DNA of 64,000 nucleotides from contig NZ_BDBH01000001.1 of NCBI RefSeq assembly GCF_001612885.1, forward strand, positions 124,001-188,000, written 5' to 3'. This DNA comes from Nocardia harenae NBRC 108248 (GTDB taxonomy: Bacteria > Actinomycetota > Actinomycetes > Mycobacteriales > Mycobacteriaceae). Of this stretch, positions 63,102-64,000 are shown piece by piece; within the stretch, counting starts at the first letter, position 1; each line of letters opens with the position of its first letter. The position numbers were made by a program, and so were the translations under genes. The notes under the pieces were generated by a model that worked only from the letters and a program-made list of their open reading frames with translations, was not told the origin of the DNA and did not search any database.

Positions 63102-63634
63102 TTTCCACGGTGAACGATGTTTCCATCAGGTAAATCTCGTCCGGTCAATGGCGATCGCGTGGACTTTCGAATTCACGCCCGTTTCCCGGTATTAACCCGC
63201 CCGCCCCGTTTTCGCCATCTCCGCCGCCCCGGCCGGATGATCGCGGCGCCCGGCGCGGCCGTGACCCGGCGGCTCGAGCGCCCGCCGAAACCCGCGGATC
63301 ACCGGGAAAAATGCCCCTACCAGTGGTTTTCCAACGATGCAGCGGACGGCGGTAAGCGACGCCGGTTTGGCCAACCGTTCAGTATCGCCGGAGCGGACCA
63401 CGCTTGTAAACAGTGCGCAGGTTAAATTTGTTCTCCGCCGGTTCGATGAACCCCTGCGCCGAACTATTGACGGAATTTCGACCCGGGTCCTAACGTAACT
63501 CATCGCCACGGTCGGCGCCGCGCGAAATCACAGCGACCTCGGGTCAGCGAGCTCCGGCGACACCGCGGTTGACACCTGTTCGCAGTAGAACCGGCTCGAC
63601 AACGCCGACGAGCTCGCACCACGAGGAGTTCACC
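63102..63634. other. AT-richer 533-bp regulatory region in front of whiB3, no gene seen
   Basis: Between the Rv3415c-like gene and whiB3 is the least GC-rich stretch of the window, with TTAAATTTG and similar patches. I see no credible gene. It contains the promoter candidate at 63467-63496 and leaves a leader of about 130 nt before whiB3. Such long AT-rich upstream regions suggest several regulators acting on whiB3. Confidence 0.55.
63467..63496 (+). promoter_or_regulatory. Promoter candidate for whiB3
   Basis: TTGACG at 63467-63472 and TAACGT at 63491-63496, spaced by 18 bp, resemble a -35/-10 pair of the principal sigma factor. They would start transcription near 63503, about 130 nt upstream of the whiB3 ATG. 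Confidence 0.5.
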
Positions 63635-63928
63635 ATGCCCATGCCCACCCACCTCCCCGGGCCGAACGCCGATGTCTGGGATTGGCAGATGCGCGGCTCC
63701 TGCCGCGGCGTGGATTCGGCGGTGTTCTTCCACCCCGACGGGGAGCGCGGCCGCGCCCGCACCGCGCGGGAGATGCGCGCCAAGGAGATCTGCCGGACCT
63801 GCCCCGTCCTCATGCAGTGCCGCTCGCACGCGCTCAAAGTGAGCGAGCCGTACGGCATCTGGGGCGGGATGTCCGAGACCGAGCGGGAGCTGCACGCCCG
63901 GCGCAACCGGCGCCGGATGACGGTCTGA
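63635..63928 (+). CDS. whiB3: WhiB3-type redox-sensing iron-sulfur regulator
   Basis: 97 residues from the ATG at 63635, with GAGGAG 7 nt upstream. The four cluster-binding cysteines are present (GSCRGVDS, then KEICRTCPVLMQC). The GIWGG turn and a basic DNA-binding tail (HARRNRRRM) follow. Sequence and position next to sigD/rsdA match M. tuberculosis WhiB3, a [4Fe-4S] protein that responds to O2/NO and interacts with the principal sigma factor to control lipid and redox metabolism. The 63929-64000 remainder holds no feature I can support. Confidence 0.95.
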   Translation: MPMPTHLPGPNADVWDWQMRGSCRGVDSAVFFHPDGERGRARTAREMRAKEICRTCPVLMQCRSHALKVSEPYGIWGGMSETERELHARRNRRRMTV

Positions 63929-64000
63929 GCCGTTCCGCCTGCGCTCCCATCCGCCGGGTGCGCCGGCGCCGAATGCCTGTAAGCCAAACGGTCGCTCGGT

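Overview
This window reads as a piece of a high-GC actinobacterial chromosome from the Mycobacteriales, most likely Nocardia or a close relative. The evidence is the strong G/C third-position bias, the ESX/type VII-type WXG100 protein, the DnaE2/ImuB mutasome genes under actinobacterial LexA boxes, a SAM-IV riboswitch in front of metY, and the sigD-rsdA-whiB3 cluster. From memory of the M. tuberculosis map, the housekeeping genes follow the order of its Rv3319-Rv3416 arm: sdhB, dacB, yhjD/BrkB, trpS, icd, metY/metX, trmL, dnaE2, imuB, guaA, guaB3, guaB, the DUF5319 gene, rsdA, sigD, an Rv3415c-like gene and whiB3. Accessory genes are inserted between them. No rRNA, tRNA, insertion sequence, prophage or CRISPR array was seen.

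Layout. 1-8.9 kb: end of sdhB, a RadC/JAB protein, phenylalanine hydroxylase, a DHA2 drug exporter with its TetR regulator and a repeated operator, a D,D-carboxypeptidase, BrkB/YihY, trpS and an orphan TetR. 8.8-12.5 kb: small conflict modules, namely a secreted or anchored RNase Sa-like protein with barstar, a BrnT/BrnA-like toxin-antitoxin pair behind a perfect 16-bp palindrome, and an XRE regulator divergent from two unrecognised small genes. 12.5-18.7 kb: exonuclease III, an alpha/beta hydrolase, a TetR/acyl-CoA dehydrogenase/SDR set with a long palindromic operator, and an MFS exporter.

19.2-34.1 kb is the most unusual part, a polymorphic-toxin locus. It starts with a 120-bp perfect tandem duplication, then a single gene of about 4246 codons. 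Its product combines a WXG100/CpnT-like export region, short tandem repeats, a complete-looking SecA-type ATPase core, a papain-fold (Tox-PL-like) domain, duplicated beta-rich modules, an OTU-type cysteine protease domain and two annexin-like C-terminal repeats. A convergent YezG-like (possible immunity) gene and a divergent WXG100 gene follow.

34.3-40.8 kb: icd, a SAM-IV riboswitch with metY-metX, a DUF3017 protein, a VOC protein, an AraC regulator and trmL. 40.9-48.6 kb: a DUF4349 lipoprotein, dnaE2 (with a low-complexity insertion in its PHP domain) plus a TPR-like gene under one LexA box, an SDR gene, and imuB under a second LexA box but without imuA'. 48.7-56.3 kb: a tail-anchored Ser/Thr kinase, a NarL-type response regulator with a PspC-domain histidine kinase, PspC membrane proteins, guaA, and an alpha/beta-hydrolase-fold protein lacking catalytic residues. 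56.3-64 kb: guaB3 and guaB, two inverted copies of a 141-bp palindromic repeat, a DUF5319 gene, rsdA-sigD, an Rv3415c-like gene and whiB3 with a long leader.
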